From Bin25 sp026709415 (GTDB lineage Bacteria; Bacteroidota; Bacteroidia; Flavobacteriales; Flavobacteriaceae), in assembly GCA_965200045.1 (NCBI GenBank), contig OZ241330.1:2294001-2358000 (forward strand): DNA of 64,000 bases. Direction: 5' to 3'. Positions 45,974-55,415 of the stretch are shown piece by piece; within the stretch, counting starts at the first letter, position 1; every line of letters starts with the position of its first letter. The notes below the pieces were generated by a model that was not told the origin of the DNA, made no database searches, and saw only the letters and a program-made list of their open reading frames with translations. The position numbers were made by a program, and so were the translations under genes.

Positions 45974-47134
45974 TCAACTATACTCGTCAATCAGCCAAGT
46001 TTTCAGTGAAGGAATAGGAATAGAAAAAAGACGATTATTATTGAGGTGAAAAATCCCTCTAGACAGACAAGTTTGAAATAATTCTTCAGGTTTTAATAAT
46101 GAATCTTCTTTTGTGAAAAAATGAATCACTTCACTTTTTCTAAAAAATTCAGGAAGGATTTTAATCGTATTGGCAATAGCCTCACAATCTTCTATTAAAA
46201 GTCCAGCACATCGTTGTTCGTAATACACTTTTTTTAATTCATCTCCTTCTTTTAAAACATTATTTAGACTTTCTTGAGATAATTCTTTAGTGTCTAGCAA
46301 TTGATTGTGGACGGCATTACAATAAGAAATGATATGTCGAGGCCATTGATATGTTCTTGTTGATATTTTGTCAACCCAATATTCTGGATTTCCTTTGGCT
46401 TTGGCTTCTTTTTTAATCCAATCTTCAATGATGTTTCGTTCGGCTTGTTTGTCTAACTTCTGTAAATTAATGGTATATTCTGAGTTAAATCTAGAAAGGC
46501 CAAAGCTTTGAAGAACATCTTTTGTCATTCCTAAGCCTCCAAACAACATAATAAACCCTTTTTTTGATTGTAAATTGTGATATTGTTTTAAAAATTCAAC
46601 AACCTTAGCTTTATTTTCAGTTGAAACGACACCTTCAATGCCCAAAATTTGAGCTTCATCTAACACCAATAGTAATGGCATTGATTTCACAAGTTCTTCA
46701 TTAACGTAGTTTATTTCTTCTCTTGTCTTTGCTGTCAAACTAGCTTTCCAAACACCAAGATTAACTTCTTGAGATTGTATCACCGCTTTAGAGTCTTTAT
46801 TCTTTGTGATGCGATAAAAAAAGTCGACTTCATTCATCAAGGTTCCAATACTAATGTCCACAACGGTCCACTTTGATTTTTTGGCTATTTTTTTACACTC
46901 TTCCAATAATGCCGTTTTTCCAATACCCGGCGCCCCTTGAACTAAAAAGCTACTCCCTACATTTTTTATTTTACTTTCGACCATTAAATCTTTAAAACGG
47001 CTTATTTCTTCTTTTCTTCCATGAAAGAATCTTGCTTTATCTCTTTCAATACCATAACGAACCTTATTCTTATTGGATTTTAACATCATACCAAAGTTAA
47101 GAACTTCGGAAAATCTTTCATTTGGCTCTATCAC
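45974..47134 (-). CDS. Orphan AAA ATPase, 5' end fused to an IS end
   Basis: The frame is open to a TTG at 47149, but everything upstream of about 47124 is the terminal repeat of the adjacent ISL3-like copy 2. Possible starts are the IS-borne GTG at 47134 or the ATG at 47089 (MMLKSNKNKVRYG). P-loop: VQGAPGIGKTALLEE; Walker B: LLLVLDEAQIL; then a sensor region IMLFGGLGMTKDVL. A winged-helix-like C-terminal part ends PSLKTWLIDEYS. This is an AAA_16/STAND-like ATPase without a recognisable effector. Its original start and any upstream partner were probably removed by the insertion. Function unknown; it may be a relic of an accessory system. Confidence 0.7.
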   Translation of the reverse strand: MIEPNERFSEVLNFGMMLKSNKNKVRYGIERDKARFFHGRKEEISRFKDLMVESKIKNVGSSFLVQGAPGIGKTALLEECKKIAKKSKWTVVDISIGTLMNEVDFFYRITKNKDSKAVIQSQEVNLGVWKASLTAKTREEINYVNEELVKSMPLLLVLDEAQILGIEGVVSTENKAKVVEFLKQYHNLQSKKGFIMLFGGLGMTKDVLQSFGLSRFNSEYTINLQKLDKQAERNIIEDWIKKEAKAKGNPEYWVDKISTRTYQWPRHIISYCNAVHNQLLDTKELSQESLNNVLKEGDELKKVYYEQRCAGLLIEDCEAIANTIKILPEFFRKSEVIHFFTKEDSLLKPEELFQTCLSRGIFHLNNNRLFSIPIPSLKTWLIDEYS

Positions 47135-47773
47135 AATAGCTGTGGACAAAGATTTAAACCGCCATTAAAAAAGAGGGCGGTTCCCTTGGTGGTATCACTG
47201 AGAATCGTGACATCGTGATCTCCCTTTTTGATGGCTTTGGCCTCCAAACTGACAAACAATGGTATGGTATCGAATCGCCACTTCATGCCTCTTACTACAG
47301 CATGAGGCAACAAGCGATTAAAGACTTTAAAACCACAGCGAAACCTTTGGGTTGTTGGGTTTTGATCTCTCATTGCCAAAGAAGAGTAATAGCCCATTTC
47401 TCCAATAAATAAGGCCATCGATTCGAGCTATCCGCCAAGGAAGATCAATTGTTTTTACTCCCTCAGAAGATCGAATGCATGGCAATCGACAACGGATAAA
47501 ACACTTCTACAGCAATAAATCCAAATGACATCGAACTCGCCCTTTGCGATGATCATATCTATAACCTTCCTCTCCCGTTGGAGGGGGACAACTAACCCAA
47601 TCGCCCATATGAGAAAACCGTTACATCGATCGACAATCATGCGATGGTCAACGGTGATGTGGACAACACGCCAAGAGGTTCTTATCCTTAAACCCGTCGA
47701 AAAACTTTAAAAGAACTCCCTTGAAAACAATGATTTTTCGAGCAAAAAGATCCCCAACTTTCGTAGTAAAACC
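47124..47773 (-). mobile_element. ISL3-like element copy 2, internally deleted
   Basis: About 650 bp, in the same orientation as copy 1 and closely similar to it over 44634-44685 and 45305-45888, but lacking the roughly 620 bp between, which hold the transposase C-terminal part. The same GG-type ends are present (GGCTCTATCACAATAGCTGT; right end reverse complement GGTTTTACTACGAAAGTTGG). A residual minus-strand frame at 47131-47418 contains EAKAIKKGDHDVTILSDTT. It is a non-autonomous derivative. Its left end forms the 5' end of the AAA ATPase frame, and its right end touches the TnpB element. Confidence 0.7.
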
Positions 47774-47777
47774 GGTT

Positions 47778-49137
47778 ATTCAACTGTTTTTACATGTTAA
47801 TCGATGGGAATTATATACTTTCATAACCAAAAAAGTCCTATCTTCATAGGATAGATGAAAAAAACTTATGTTCAGATACGTTATCGGATTCGGACTTCAC
47901 CATCGAATTATCGTTTATTGCATCAAGTTGCCGGGGCAAATCGTCATTTATGGAATGCGGCGGTAGAAATGATTAAAAAACAACATCAAAAAACTAAAAA
48001 ATCAGATTTCAGAACTAATTCATTATATAATTGGTATGTTCAATACAAACATCAAACGGCCCCCTGATTAAATAATTATCCAACATCAATAACACGTACA
48101 ATATTAAAAGATGTATCTAATGCCTACCGTGCTTTTGTGACTAAAAAACGAGGTCGTCCGCGTTTTAAAAGCAAACATCGAAACCGACCATCCATACCGA
48201 TTGAAATTAATACTCCATTCAAAACAAAAGAAGATGGCGTTTATTTTAGAATTAAAAAAGGATATGAAATCAAATTGATTCATTATCATAAGCCATTAAA
48301 TCGTTATCAAAATCCCATCCCCAAAGGGGCTCGTATCATACAATCCACCACGGGGAAATGGTATTTACATGTGACTTATGCCGTGGATGCTATGGAACAA
48401 AAAGAAGATGGGTTAGGGATTGGTATTGATTGCAATGTCAGACAAGTGGCGGATCATCAAGGGCAATTATATCATTTAACCAATACAGACTCGATTCAAA
48501 AACGAATCCAGTATTGGCAACATAAGAAAGCCCGACAGAAAAAAGGTAGTCGTCGGTTCTACAAAACACAATTAACGATCAATCGACACCATGAAAAAAT
48601 AAAAAATATCAGAAAAAACGATTTAATACATATCGCGAACCAAATCACCACTAAGAGTCGTTCTGTCGTCATGGAAGACCTGAGAACCAAAGGCATGACG
48701 GCGTCTGCTCGTGGGACGATCGACCAACCTGGTAAAAATGTAAAATCAAAATCAGGTTTAAATCGAGTGATCTTAGGCACGGGATGGTATCAATTGGAAC
48801 AGCATTTAAGTGAACGGGGGATGGTTCATAAAATCAATCCCGCCTATACATCTCAAACGTGTTCTTGTTGCGGTTATATTTCTAAAAAAAATCGTTTATC
48901 ACAATCACGATTTGTTTGTCAGCAATGTGGTTATATGGATCACGCGGATATTAATGGGGCACAAAACATATGGGCCTCCGGGAAGGGGACTATACTAAAA
49001 AACGGACATGGAGTGTTTGTAAGACCAATTATCCATACGGATAAGCGGCTGAATACCTTGAAGTGTCAATCGGACTGGAATAATCATTCAATAAAAAATG
49101 GTTATGAAAGTATATAATTCCCTAATCGATAGTTGAA
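47778..49137 (+). mobile_element. TnpB-only IS (IS605/IS1341-like) with inverted ends
   Basis: The element is bounded by 24-bp perfect inverted repeats, at 47806-47829 (starting GGGAATTATATACTTTCATA) and 49099-49122. Flanking AATCGAT and ATTCAACT/AGTTGAAT motifs extend the inversion imperfectly to about 47778 and 49137. It contains one tnpB and no tnpA. Insertion was next to ISL3-like copy 2. An omega-RNA would be expected across the 3' end of tnpB and the right end, but I cannot delimit it. Confidence 0.65.
47855..49117 (+). pseudogene. tnpB: TnpB RNA-guided nuclease, one in-frame TGA
   Basis: 420 codons, interrupted only by TGA at 48065-48067 (codon 71) between HQTAP and LNNYPTSITRTILKD; TnpB proteins normally have Trp here, so TGG to TGA is likely. 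Both sides are in the same frame. Catalytic residues look intact: RuvC-I Asp in GIGIDCNVRQVAD, RuvC-II Glu in VVMEDLRTKGM, a zinc ribbon (CSCCGY ... CQQCGY), and RuvC-III Asp in DHADINGAQNIWA. Other genes here stop with TGA, so readthrough by the genetic code is not expected. A GTG at 48137 could restart a shortened protein lacking the N-terminal wedge. Confidence 0.85.
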
Positions 49138-49153
49138 TATCGATATTAAATCT

Positions 49154-50083
49154 TTACTTATTGACTTTGACAAATTTAAGATTCCGTTTTAATCCTTTAA
49201 ATTTTGTTCTTTTTACAGCACTGTTTTTAAATACTTTATTAAATACTTCTAAGGTCATTTCTTCCCATTGACTTTCATTGAAATGAAACCATTGACCGTT
49301 GGGCTCAAATTCAAGTTCATTGTGTTCTTGAGCGAATTTGGTCCACGGACAGACTTGTTGACAGATATCGCATCCAAACGCCCAATTTTCCATGCTCGAT
49401 TTAAACTCTTGAGGTATTTCATCTCTTAGTTCTATGGTTAAATAGCTGATACATTTTGAAGCATCCATTTGATAAGGAGCATAAAGGGCTTGTGTCGGGC
49501 AAGCATCAATACAAGCCGTGCAAGTACCACAGTGATCTGTAGTCGGACCATCATACTCTAGATCTAAATCAGTAACGAGTTCGGCAATGAAAAAGTATGA
49601 ACCTGCTTTGCGGTTCAACAACAAAGTATTTTTCCCAATCCACCCCAAACCGCTTTTAGCCGCCCATGGTCGTTCCATAATGGGGGCTGAATCCACGAAC
49701 ACTCGTCCATTAATATCTCCTACATTTTCTTTTAAATGCTCCATCAATAATCTGAGTTTTTTCTTTAAAACTTGATGATAATCCTTGCCATATGCGTACA
49801 TAGCAACTTTTGGAGCTTTGGGATCACTTTGCTTTTTTTTGGAATAATAACTGTAGATCAAACTAACGACTGACTTAGCCCCCGGAACAAGCTTTCTTGG
49901 ATCCAAGCGTTTGTCAAAGTTTCGTTCCATATAGCCCATTTTGCCATGATGGTTGTTTTTTAGCCACCGTTCCAATCGAGGAGCTTCCCCTTCTAAAAAA
50001 TCGGCTTTGGAAATACCACAGTTTAAAAATCCAAGCTTGAGGGCCTGGGATTTTAAATCAGCTGTTATCTGGGATTTATTCAA
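49154..50083 (-). CDS. queG: Epoxyqueuosine reductase
   Basis: 309 residues. The N-terminal cobalamin-binding part has GKMGYMERNFDKRLDP, APIMERPWAAKSGLGWIGKN and GSYFFIAEL. Two 4Fe-4S clusters follow: CGTCTACIDACPTQAL and FGCDICQQVCPW. It performs the last step of queuosine synthesis in tRNA. It follows the dipeptidase gene by 49 nt on the same strand. Confidence 0.95.
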   Translation of the reverse strand: MNKSQITADLKSQALKLGFLNCGISKADFLEGEAPRLERWLKNNHHGKMGYMERNFDKRLDPRKLVPGAKSVVSLIYSYYSKKKQSDPKAPKVAMYAYGKDYHQVLKKKLRLLMEHLKENVGDINGRVFVDSAPIMERPWAAKSGLGWIGKNTLLLNRKAGSYFFIAELVTDLDLEYDGPTTDHCGTCTACIDACPTQALYAPYQMDASKCISYLTIELRDEIPQEFKSSMENWAFGCDICQQVCPWTKFAQEHNELEFEPNGQWFHFNESQWEEMTLEVFNKVFKNSAVKRTKFKGLKRNLKFVKVNK

Positions 50084-50132
50084 TGAAATAGTGATATTCA
50101 GTGTCTCCTCTCCTGATTGTATTAATCAAGAA

Positions 50133-51329
50133 TTATTGAGATTGCAAGGATCGACTGATTTCTTGGACTTCATCAAGAACCCGCATGAGGTTGCCACCCC
50201 AGATTTTTCTAATTTCATCTTGGGAATACCCCCTCGCTAAAAGTTCTAAAGTTACATTGTGAGTTTCAGAAGCATCATTCCATCCTTCGATTTCACCTCC
50301 TCCATCAAAATCGGAACTAATGCCAACATGGTCAATCCCCATTTTTTCAACCATATAATCAATATGGTCTATATAATCCGCAACATCAACTGGAGGAAAT
50401 TGTTCCTTGATGGTTTCTATATCGGTATTGGGATCAATCGCTAAAATGGAGTCCCTTGCTGAAGTAAATCGTTCGCGTTTTTCTTTATTGACAAAATAAT
50501 GAAGTGCAACAGCTTGCACAACACCACCATTATCTCTTACCAATTCTAATAGTTCATCGGATAGGTTTCTTGAATTATCACTCAATGCTCTCACCGAGGA
50601 ATGCGAAGCTATCACAGGAGCTCTTGAATGTTTTATGGTTTGACGAATCGATTCATCAGAAGGATGCGAAATATCAAGTATGATGCCATAATAGTTACAC
50701 AATTCAATAACTTGTTTCCCTAGTTCACTGATTCCATTATGTAGATAAACCCCCTCCACGTCACCAGTTTGTGAATCTGATAATTGATTGTGACCATTGT
50801 GAGAAAGGGATAGATATCGGGCTCCTCTTTCATAAAATTTACGAATATTAGAGGTGTCCAGTCCAATTGAATATGCATTTTCAACACCAATCATGGCAGC
50901 TTTCTTTCCTGTTTGAATGATGCTATCCATTTCTTTAGAACTAGTAGCTAAGGCAATTCTGTTAGGAGCATATCGGTTGACCAATCGGTCAATCGCATCA
51001 AATTTCGCATTGGCATTTTTAAGAGCCGCAGCGTATCCTTCAGGAGTCAAATCACCTTGAGCTGTATACACCACCAACCATGGCACATCCAAACCCCCTC
51101 TTTCCATTTTTGGCAAATCAACTTTGATATCTAATTCATGGGTGTAGTTCAAAGTATCAGTAAAATAATCCACATGAAAATCGATATGGGAATCGATGGT
51201 AGTAATGGCTTGATGAAATTCTATTGGATCAAGTTCTTGCTCCTCTTGCTTTGGGGGCTCTTGACATGCCCCAAAAAGAAGAGAAGCCATAGAAAGTTGC
51301 CATATTGAAAATTTAAACTTTGATATCAT
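50133..51329 (-). CDS. M19 renal-dipeptidase-like lipoprotein
   Basis: 398 residues. A lipoprotein signal ends LLFGAC (Cys22). The amidohydrolase-type metal ligands of M19 dipeptidases are in place: IDSHIDFH, GVENAY, DISHPSD, IASHSSVRAL and ISSDFDGG, with the family segment YLSLSHNGHN between them. It hydrolyses dipeptides, including D-amino-acid ones, probably in the periplasm or at the cell surface. It lies upstream of queG on the same strand. Confidence 0.92.
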   Translation of the reverse strand: MISKFKFSIWQLSMASLLFGACQEPPKQEEQELDPIEFHQAITTIDSHIDFHVDYFTDTLNYTHELDIKVDLPKMERGGLDVPWLVVYTAQGDLTPEGYAAALKNANAKFDAIDRLVNRYAPNRIALATSSKEMDSIIQTGKKAAMIGVENAYSIGLDTSNIRKFYERGARYLSLSHNGHNQLSDSQTGDVEGVYLHNGISELGKQVIELCNYYGIILDISHPSDESIRQTIKHSRAPVIASHSSVRALSDNSRNLSDELLELVRDNGGVVQAVALHYFVNKEKRERFTSARDSILAIDPNTDIETIKEQFPPVDVADYIDHIDYMVEKMGIDHVGISSDFDGGGEIEGWNDASETHNVTLELLARGYSQDEIRKIWGGNLMRVLDEVQEISRSLQSQ

Positions 51330-51479
51330 AGACTGTTTGTTTGATAAAGGCGTTTGGAATATACAATTTAATTACTAAACTAATTAGAGCCATTTTAATG
51401 GGGTTAAAAAAACTAAAATTTTCTGTTTTAACGTTGGTTCAAAGCTAAATTAGTCTTTAAAGTAGAATCGTTTCGAAAA

Positions 51480-52499
51480 TTATAAAAGTTCATTTGATCT
51501 TTTGGCAATTCGACCCAGGTGTTCGTATGCCTTGATTGTGACCTGCCTTCCTCTAGGAGTACGCTTTAAAAACCCTTGTTGAATTAAATAGGGTTCATAC
51601 ACTTCTTCCAAAGTTTCCATGTTTTCAGAAACCGAAGTGGCTAGAGTGCCAATTCCAACTGGACCACCACTGAAATTATCAATTATGGTCGTCAGTATTT
51701 TATTATCCATTTGATCCAATCCAAAATTATCCACGTTTAGTGCTTTTAGAGAGTATTTGGTGATTTCTATATCAATGGTATCCATGTCTTTGACTTGCGC
51801 GAAGTCCCGAACCCTTCTCAAAAGTCTATTGGCAATTCTTGGGGTTCCTCTAGATCTAGAGGCAATTTCAACGGCAGCATCTTTTTGGATTTTAATATTC
51901 AAAAGTATTGCGCTACGCTGCACAATTTTTGACAACAAATCTGGCTGATAGTATTCTAATCGATTACTGATGCCAAATCGAGCTCGCATTGGAGCAGTCA
52001 ATAATCCCGATCGAGTGGTTGCACCCACTAGAGTAAATGGGTTGAGGTTGATTTGAACACTTCGCGCATTGGGACCCGATTCGATCATGATATCGATTCG
52101 AAAATCTTCCATTGCAGAATAAAGATATTCCTCGATAACTGGACTTAGACGATGAATTTCATCGATAAATAAGATATCGCGTTTGCCTAAATTGGTTAGC
52201 AATCCAGCCAAATCACCTGGTTTATCTAACACTGGTCCTGAGGTTAATTTGATATCAACTCCAAGCTCACGAGATAGAATATGTGCTAGAGTTGTTTTTC
52301 CTAAACCCGGTGGACCATGGAATAAAGAATGATCTAGCGCATCTTGTCGTTGATTTGAAGCGGTCACAAATACTTTTAGATTATCAATCATAGAACTTTG
52401 CCCAAGAAACTCTTTAAAATGTCTGGGGCGAAGTGCTTTATCGAAATCTATTTCCTTTGCAGTATTCTCCAAACTATTGGGATCCAATTCTTTATTCAT
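51480..52499 (-). CDS. ruvB: Holliday junction branch-migration ATPase RuvB
   Basis: 339 residues. LRPRHFKEFLGQSSMIDNLK leads into the P-loop HGPPGLGKTTLAHILSRELG, Walker B ILFIDEIHRLSP, and the sensor ATTRSGLLTAPMRARFG. The C-terminal winged helix includes GPVGIGTLATSVSE and PYLIQQGFLKRTPRGRQV. It is the motor that migrates Holliday junctions with RuvA, which is not in the window. Confidence 0.97.
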   Translation of the reverse strand: MNKELDPNSLENTAKEIDFDKALRPRHFKEFLGQSSMIDNLKVFVTASNQRQDALDHSLFHGPPGLGKTTLAHILSRELGVDIKLTSGPVLDKPGDLAGLLTNLGKRDILFIDEIHRLSPVIEEYLYSAMEDFRIDIMIESGPNARSVQINLNPFTLVGATTRSGLLTAPMRARFGISNRLEYYQPDLLSKIVQRSAILLNIKIQKDAAVEIASRSRGTPRIANRLLRRVRDFAQVKDMDTIDIEITKYSLKALNVDNFGLDQMDNKILTTIIDNFSGGPVGIGTLATSVSENMETLEEVYEPYLIQQGFLKRTPRGRQVTIKAYEHLGRIAKRSNELL

Positions 52500-52508
52500 C
52501 GGTTACAA

Positions 52509-52516
52509 CAAACTTA
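52509..52516 (-). promoter_or_regulatory. Possible -7 element close to ruvB
   Basis: The minus strand reads TAAGTTTG, matching TAnnTTTG, but it ends only 9 nt before the ATG. Transcripts from it would be almost leaderless. No good -33 partner. Confidence 0.3.
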
Positions 52517-53242
52517 GAATATTCATGGCAATATTTTAGGGAATACCTCTATCCAAACTAAATAGTCCCGCCTTAAAAAGTCCATATTTGGTCTCAAGCC
52601 CTTTTATATTTGAGATTTACATACTGACCAAAATTAGTTTTTAAATCTGCAAGGAAATACGTAAACTATACTCAAAATTTTACAGAAATGTTAAACATAT
52701 GACACCATAACAACCCCAATTGTTTTAATCGAAGCTCAAAAGGGAGCTCCATCCAGAACATCCAATGATGTTAATAGCCGATGCCATGGACTAGTCTATC
52801 TCTGAAAAAGGTCTTGAGCCCTCGTATGCCAAAAAATCCGTCCGGCCATACCCATTCGTGTGACGGGAATTGTCTGTGTTAAACGACTCGACGACTGAGA
52901 TGATGAAACCCTTATTGCATGATGGATTAAAAATCCCTACATGCAGTACTTCACGGTGTTTGAATTCATGGAACACGCCTCCTTTGATGAGTCCTCTGAT
53001 TCGAGTCATTTTAGAAAACGAATTGGCTAGTAAGGCCTTGATCAGGTTTTTGCCGATTCGGTACAACTAGGTCAAAAACGAATATCATAACAGAACCAAC
53101 AATAGAGCATTATTTCCTCTTTAGAGTTTTTAAACATTAATTTCTGAAAAAATTATTCAACAAAAAATAGTCATTCCATACAAATTGTTTCAATAAACAA
53201 CTTCGTTTTACTGGGGATGTATTTTATCACTTAACGCACTGC
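52517..53242. other. Degenerate region between gyrB and ruvB
   Basis: About 740 bp without a recognisable gene. A minus-strand frame at 52791-53066 is open for 91 codons (segments GLIKGGVFHEFKHREVLHVG and FNTDNSRHTNGYGRTDF) and base composition rises here. I find no family, no partner frame and no upstream signal. It may be a dead insertion or a decayed gene. Confidence 0.4.
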
Positions 53243-55168
53243 CTACACATCGATCGTGGCATAAGTAGCATTTTTTTCAATAAACTCCCTTCTAGGTTGC
53301 ACTTCATCACCCATTAACATGGAAAAAGTTCGATCTGCTTGATTTTCATCTTCAATTTCAATGAGCCTTAACGTTCTATTTTCGGGATTCATGGTGGTTT
53401 CCCAAAGCTGTTCGGCATTCATTTCTCCCAAGCCTTTATATCGCTGAATAGTGCTTCCTTGACCCATTTCTTTAAGCCATCGGTCGCGATCGTCATCATC
53501 CCAAGCATATTCTTTTCTCTTGCCCTTTTTAACCAAATACAAAGGAGGCGTGGCAATGTAAAGATAACCTTGCTCCACAAGGGGTCGCATAAACCTAAAG
53601 AAGAAGGTCATAATTAGAGTCGCAATATGACTACCATCAATATCGGCATCACACATGATGATGATTTTGTGGTACCGTAGCTTTTCAATATTGACTTCTC
53701 TTTCATCTTCTTCTGTACCAATACTCACACCTAAGGCTGTATATATGTTTCGAATTTCTTCGTTCTCTAATACTTTGTGTTGCATCGCTTTTTCAACATT
53801 CAGTATTTTTCCACGAAGTGGTAAGATGGCTTGAAAATTTCTATCTCTTCCTTGTTTGGCGGTTCCACCTGCCGAATCTCCCTCGACTAAATAAATTTCA
53901 GATTCAGCAGGATCCTGAGAAGAGCAATCAGCTAATTTCCCAGGCAAACTTCCACCACCCATTGCTGTCTTCCGTTGTACTAAATCTCGTGCTTTTCTAG
54001 CCGCTACACGAGCTTGCGCTGCTGTAATGACTTTTTGAATGATTTGCTTGGCATCTCTCGGATTTTCTTCTAAATAATTGGTGAGTATTTCTGAAACAGT
54101 CTGAGAAACAACACCAATGACTTCTTTATTGCCCAATTTACCTTTGGTTTGACCAACAAACTGAGGTTCCAATACTTTAACTGAAACGATGGCCGTTAAG
54201 CCCTCTCTAAAGTCATCACCAGAAACTTCAACTTTTGCTTTTTCTAATAAACCTGAATTATCAGCATATCTTTTTAAGGTACTCGTTAACCCTCTCCGAA
54301 ATCCGCTGAGATGCGTGCCACCCTCATGGGTATTGATATTATTGACAAAAGAATGAATACTTTCATTGTAAGTCGTGTTATAAACCATGGCAATATCGAC
54401 TTCAATATCTTCCTTCTTTCCCTTGATTGATATGACTTGTTCAATGATGGATGAACGAGAAAAGTCAATATATTTTATAAACTCGACCAATCCATTTTCT
54501 GAATAAAACGTTTCGGTTTTAAATCCTTGATCTGTTTTTTCTCTTCGATCTGTCAATATGATGGTTACCCCTTTGTTGAGATACGATAATTCTCTAAGTC
54601 TTTGGGTCAGAACATTGTAATTAAATTGAGTAGTTTCTTTGAATATTTCAGGATCAGGATAAAATGTTACTTGGGTTCCAGAGGTAATTGAGTCTCCGAT
54701 TTCTACCACATCCGTTTCAGGAACTCCACGCCTATATACCTGCTTCCATTGTTTACCATCCCTATCAACGATAGCTATTAATTTTTCACTTAAGGCATTG
54801 ACACAAGAAACACCCACACCATGGAGGCCGCCAGAAACCTTGTATGAATTTTTATCGAACTTTCCGCCAGCGCCAATTTTAGTCATGACCACCTCCAGTG
54901 CCGATTTGCCTTCTTTCTTGTGCAAATCCACTGGAATTCCTCTGCCATTATCTTTGGTACTGATTGAATTATCCTCGTTGATCGTCACTTCAATTAAATC
55001 ACAATAGTTGGCCATTGCCTCATCGATTGAATTATCAACTACTTCATAAACCAAATGATGCAACCCCCCGGAACTAATATCTCCAATGTACATTGCAGGT
55101 CTTTTTCTTACATGATCGATCCCCTCCAGGGATTGTATACTATCAGCAGAGTATTCGTTACTTGACAT
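53243..55168 (-). CDS. gyrB: DNA gyrase subunit B
   Basis: 641 residues, full length. The GHKL ATPase has VDNSIDEAMANYCD, KDNGRGIPVDLH and GGLHGVGVSCVNALS. The transducer domain follows, then the TOPRIM domain with YLVEGDSAGGTAKQGRDRNF and DADIDGSHI, and the C-terminal QRYKGLGEMNAEQLWETTM. With GyrA it introduces negative supercoils. A 29-nt inverted repeat lies upstream at 55243-55271. Confidence 0.97.
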   Translation of the reverse strand: MSSNEYSADSIQSLEGIDHVRKRPAMYIGDISSGGLHHLVYEVVDNSIDEAMANYCDLIEVTINEDNSISTKDNGRGIPVDLHKKEGKSALEVVMTKIGAGGKFDKNSYKVSGGLHGVGVSCVNALSEKLIAIVDRDGKQWKQVYRRGVPETDVVEIGDSITSGTQVTFYPDPEIFKETTQFNYNVLTQRLRELSYLNKGVTIILTDRREKTDQGFKTETFYSENGLVEFIKYIDFSRSSIIEQVISIKGKKEDIEVDIAMVYNTTYNESIHSFVNNINTHEGGTHLSGFRRGLTSTLKRYADNSGLLEKAKVEVSGDDFREGLTAIVSVKVLEPQFVGQTKGKLGNKEVIGVVSQTVSEILTNYLEENPRDAKQIIQKVITAAQARVAARKARDLVQRKTAMGGGSLPGKLADCSSQDPAESEIYLVEGDSAGGTAKQGRDRNFQAILPLRGKILNVEKAMQHKVLENEEIRNIYTALGVSIGTEEDEREVNIEKLRYHKIIIMCDADIDGSHIATLIMTFFFRFMRPLVEQGYLYIATPPLYLVKKGKRKEYAWDDDDRDRWLKEMGQGSTIQRYKGLGEMNAEQLWETTMNPENRTLRLIEIEDENQADRTFSMLMGDEVQPRREFIEKNATYATIDV

Positions 55169-55242
55169 TTATCGATTATTTTTTTATATGGTGCACTGCT
55201 CCATTATTTGTTGATATTTTTTAGACAAAAGAGGACTAAAAC

Positions 55243-55271
55243 AATATGGGGGACAGTCCATGTCCCATATT
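55243..55271. repeat. Inverted repeat upstream of gyrB
   Basis: AATATGGGGGACA and TGTCCCATATT form an 11-bp stem with a 2-nt bulge around a 5-nt loop. The half-site ATGGGGGACA recurs at 6021-6030 upstream of the ThuA gene. It lies 75 nt before the gyrB start. It could be a leader structure, a regulator site or a dispersed repeat. Confidence 0.4.
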
Positions 55272-55415
55272 ATACTTCTAACGGATTTTTCTTACTTATT
55301 TGTAGCGAATATAAGGCTTTCAAAAGGAATTCATCAATGAAAAATTAACAGCTTTTAAATGCGTTTTTAACTTAAACAGAGATTCTATCCAAATTCGTGT
55401 GAGTAGAGTTCTAAA

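Noticed and set aside
48065..48067. TGA read as tryptophan (recoded genetic code)
   Set aside because: Many intact genes in the window, such as the ThuA, DUF6807 and murQ genes, end in TGA, so TGA is a stop here.
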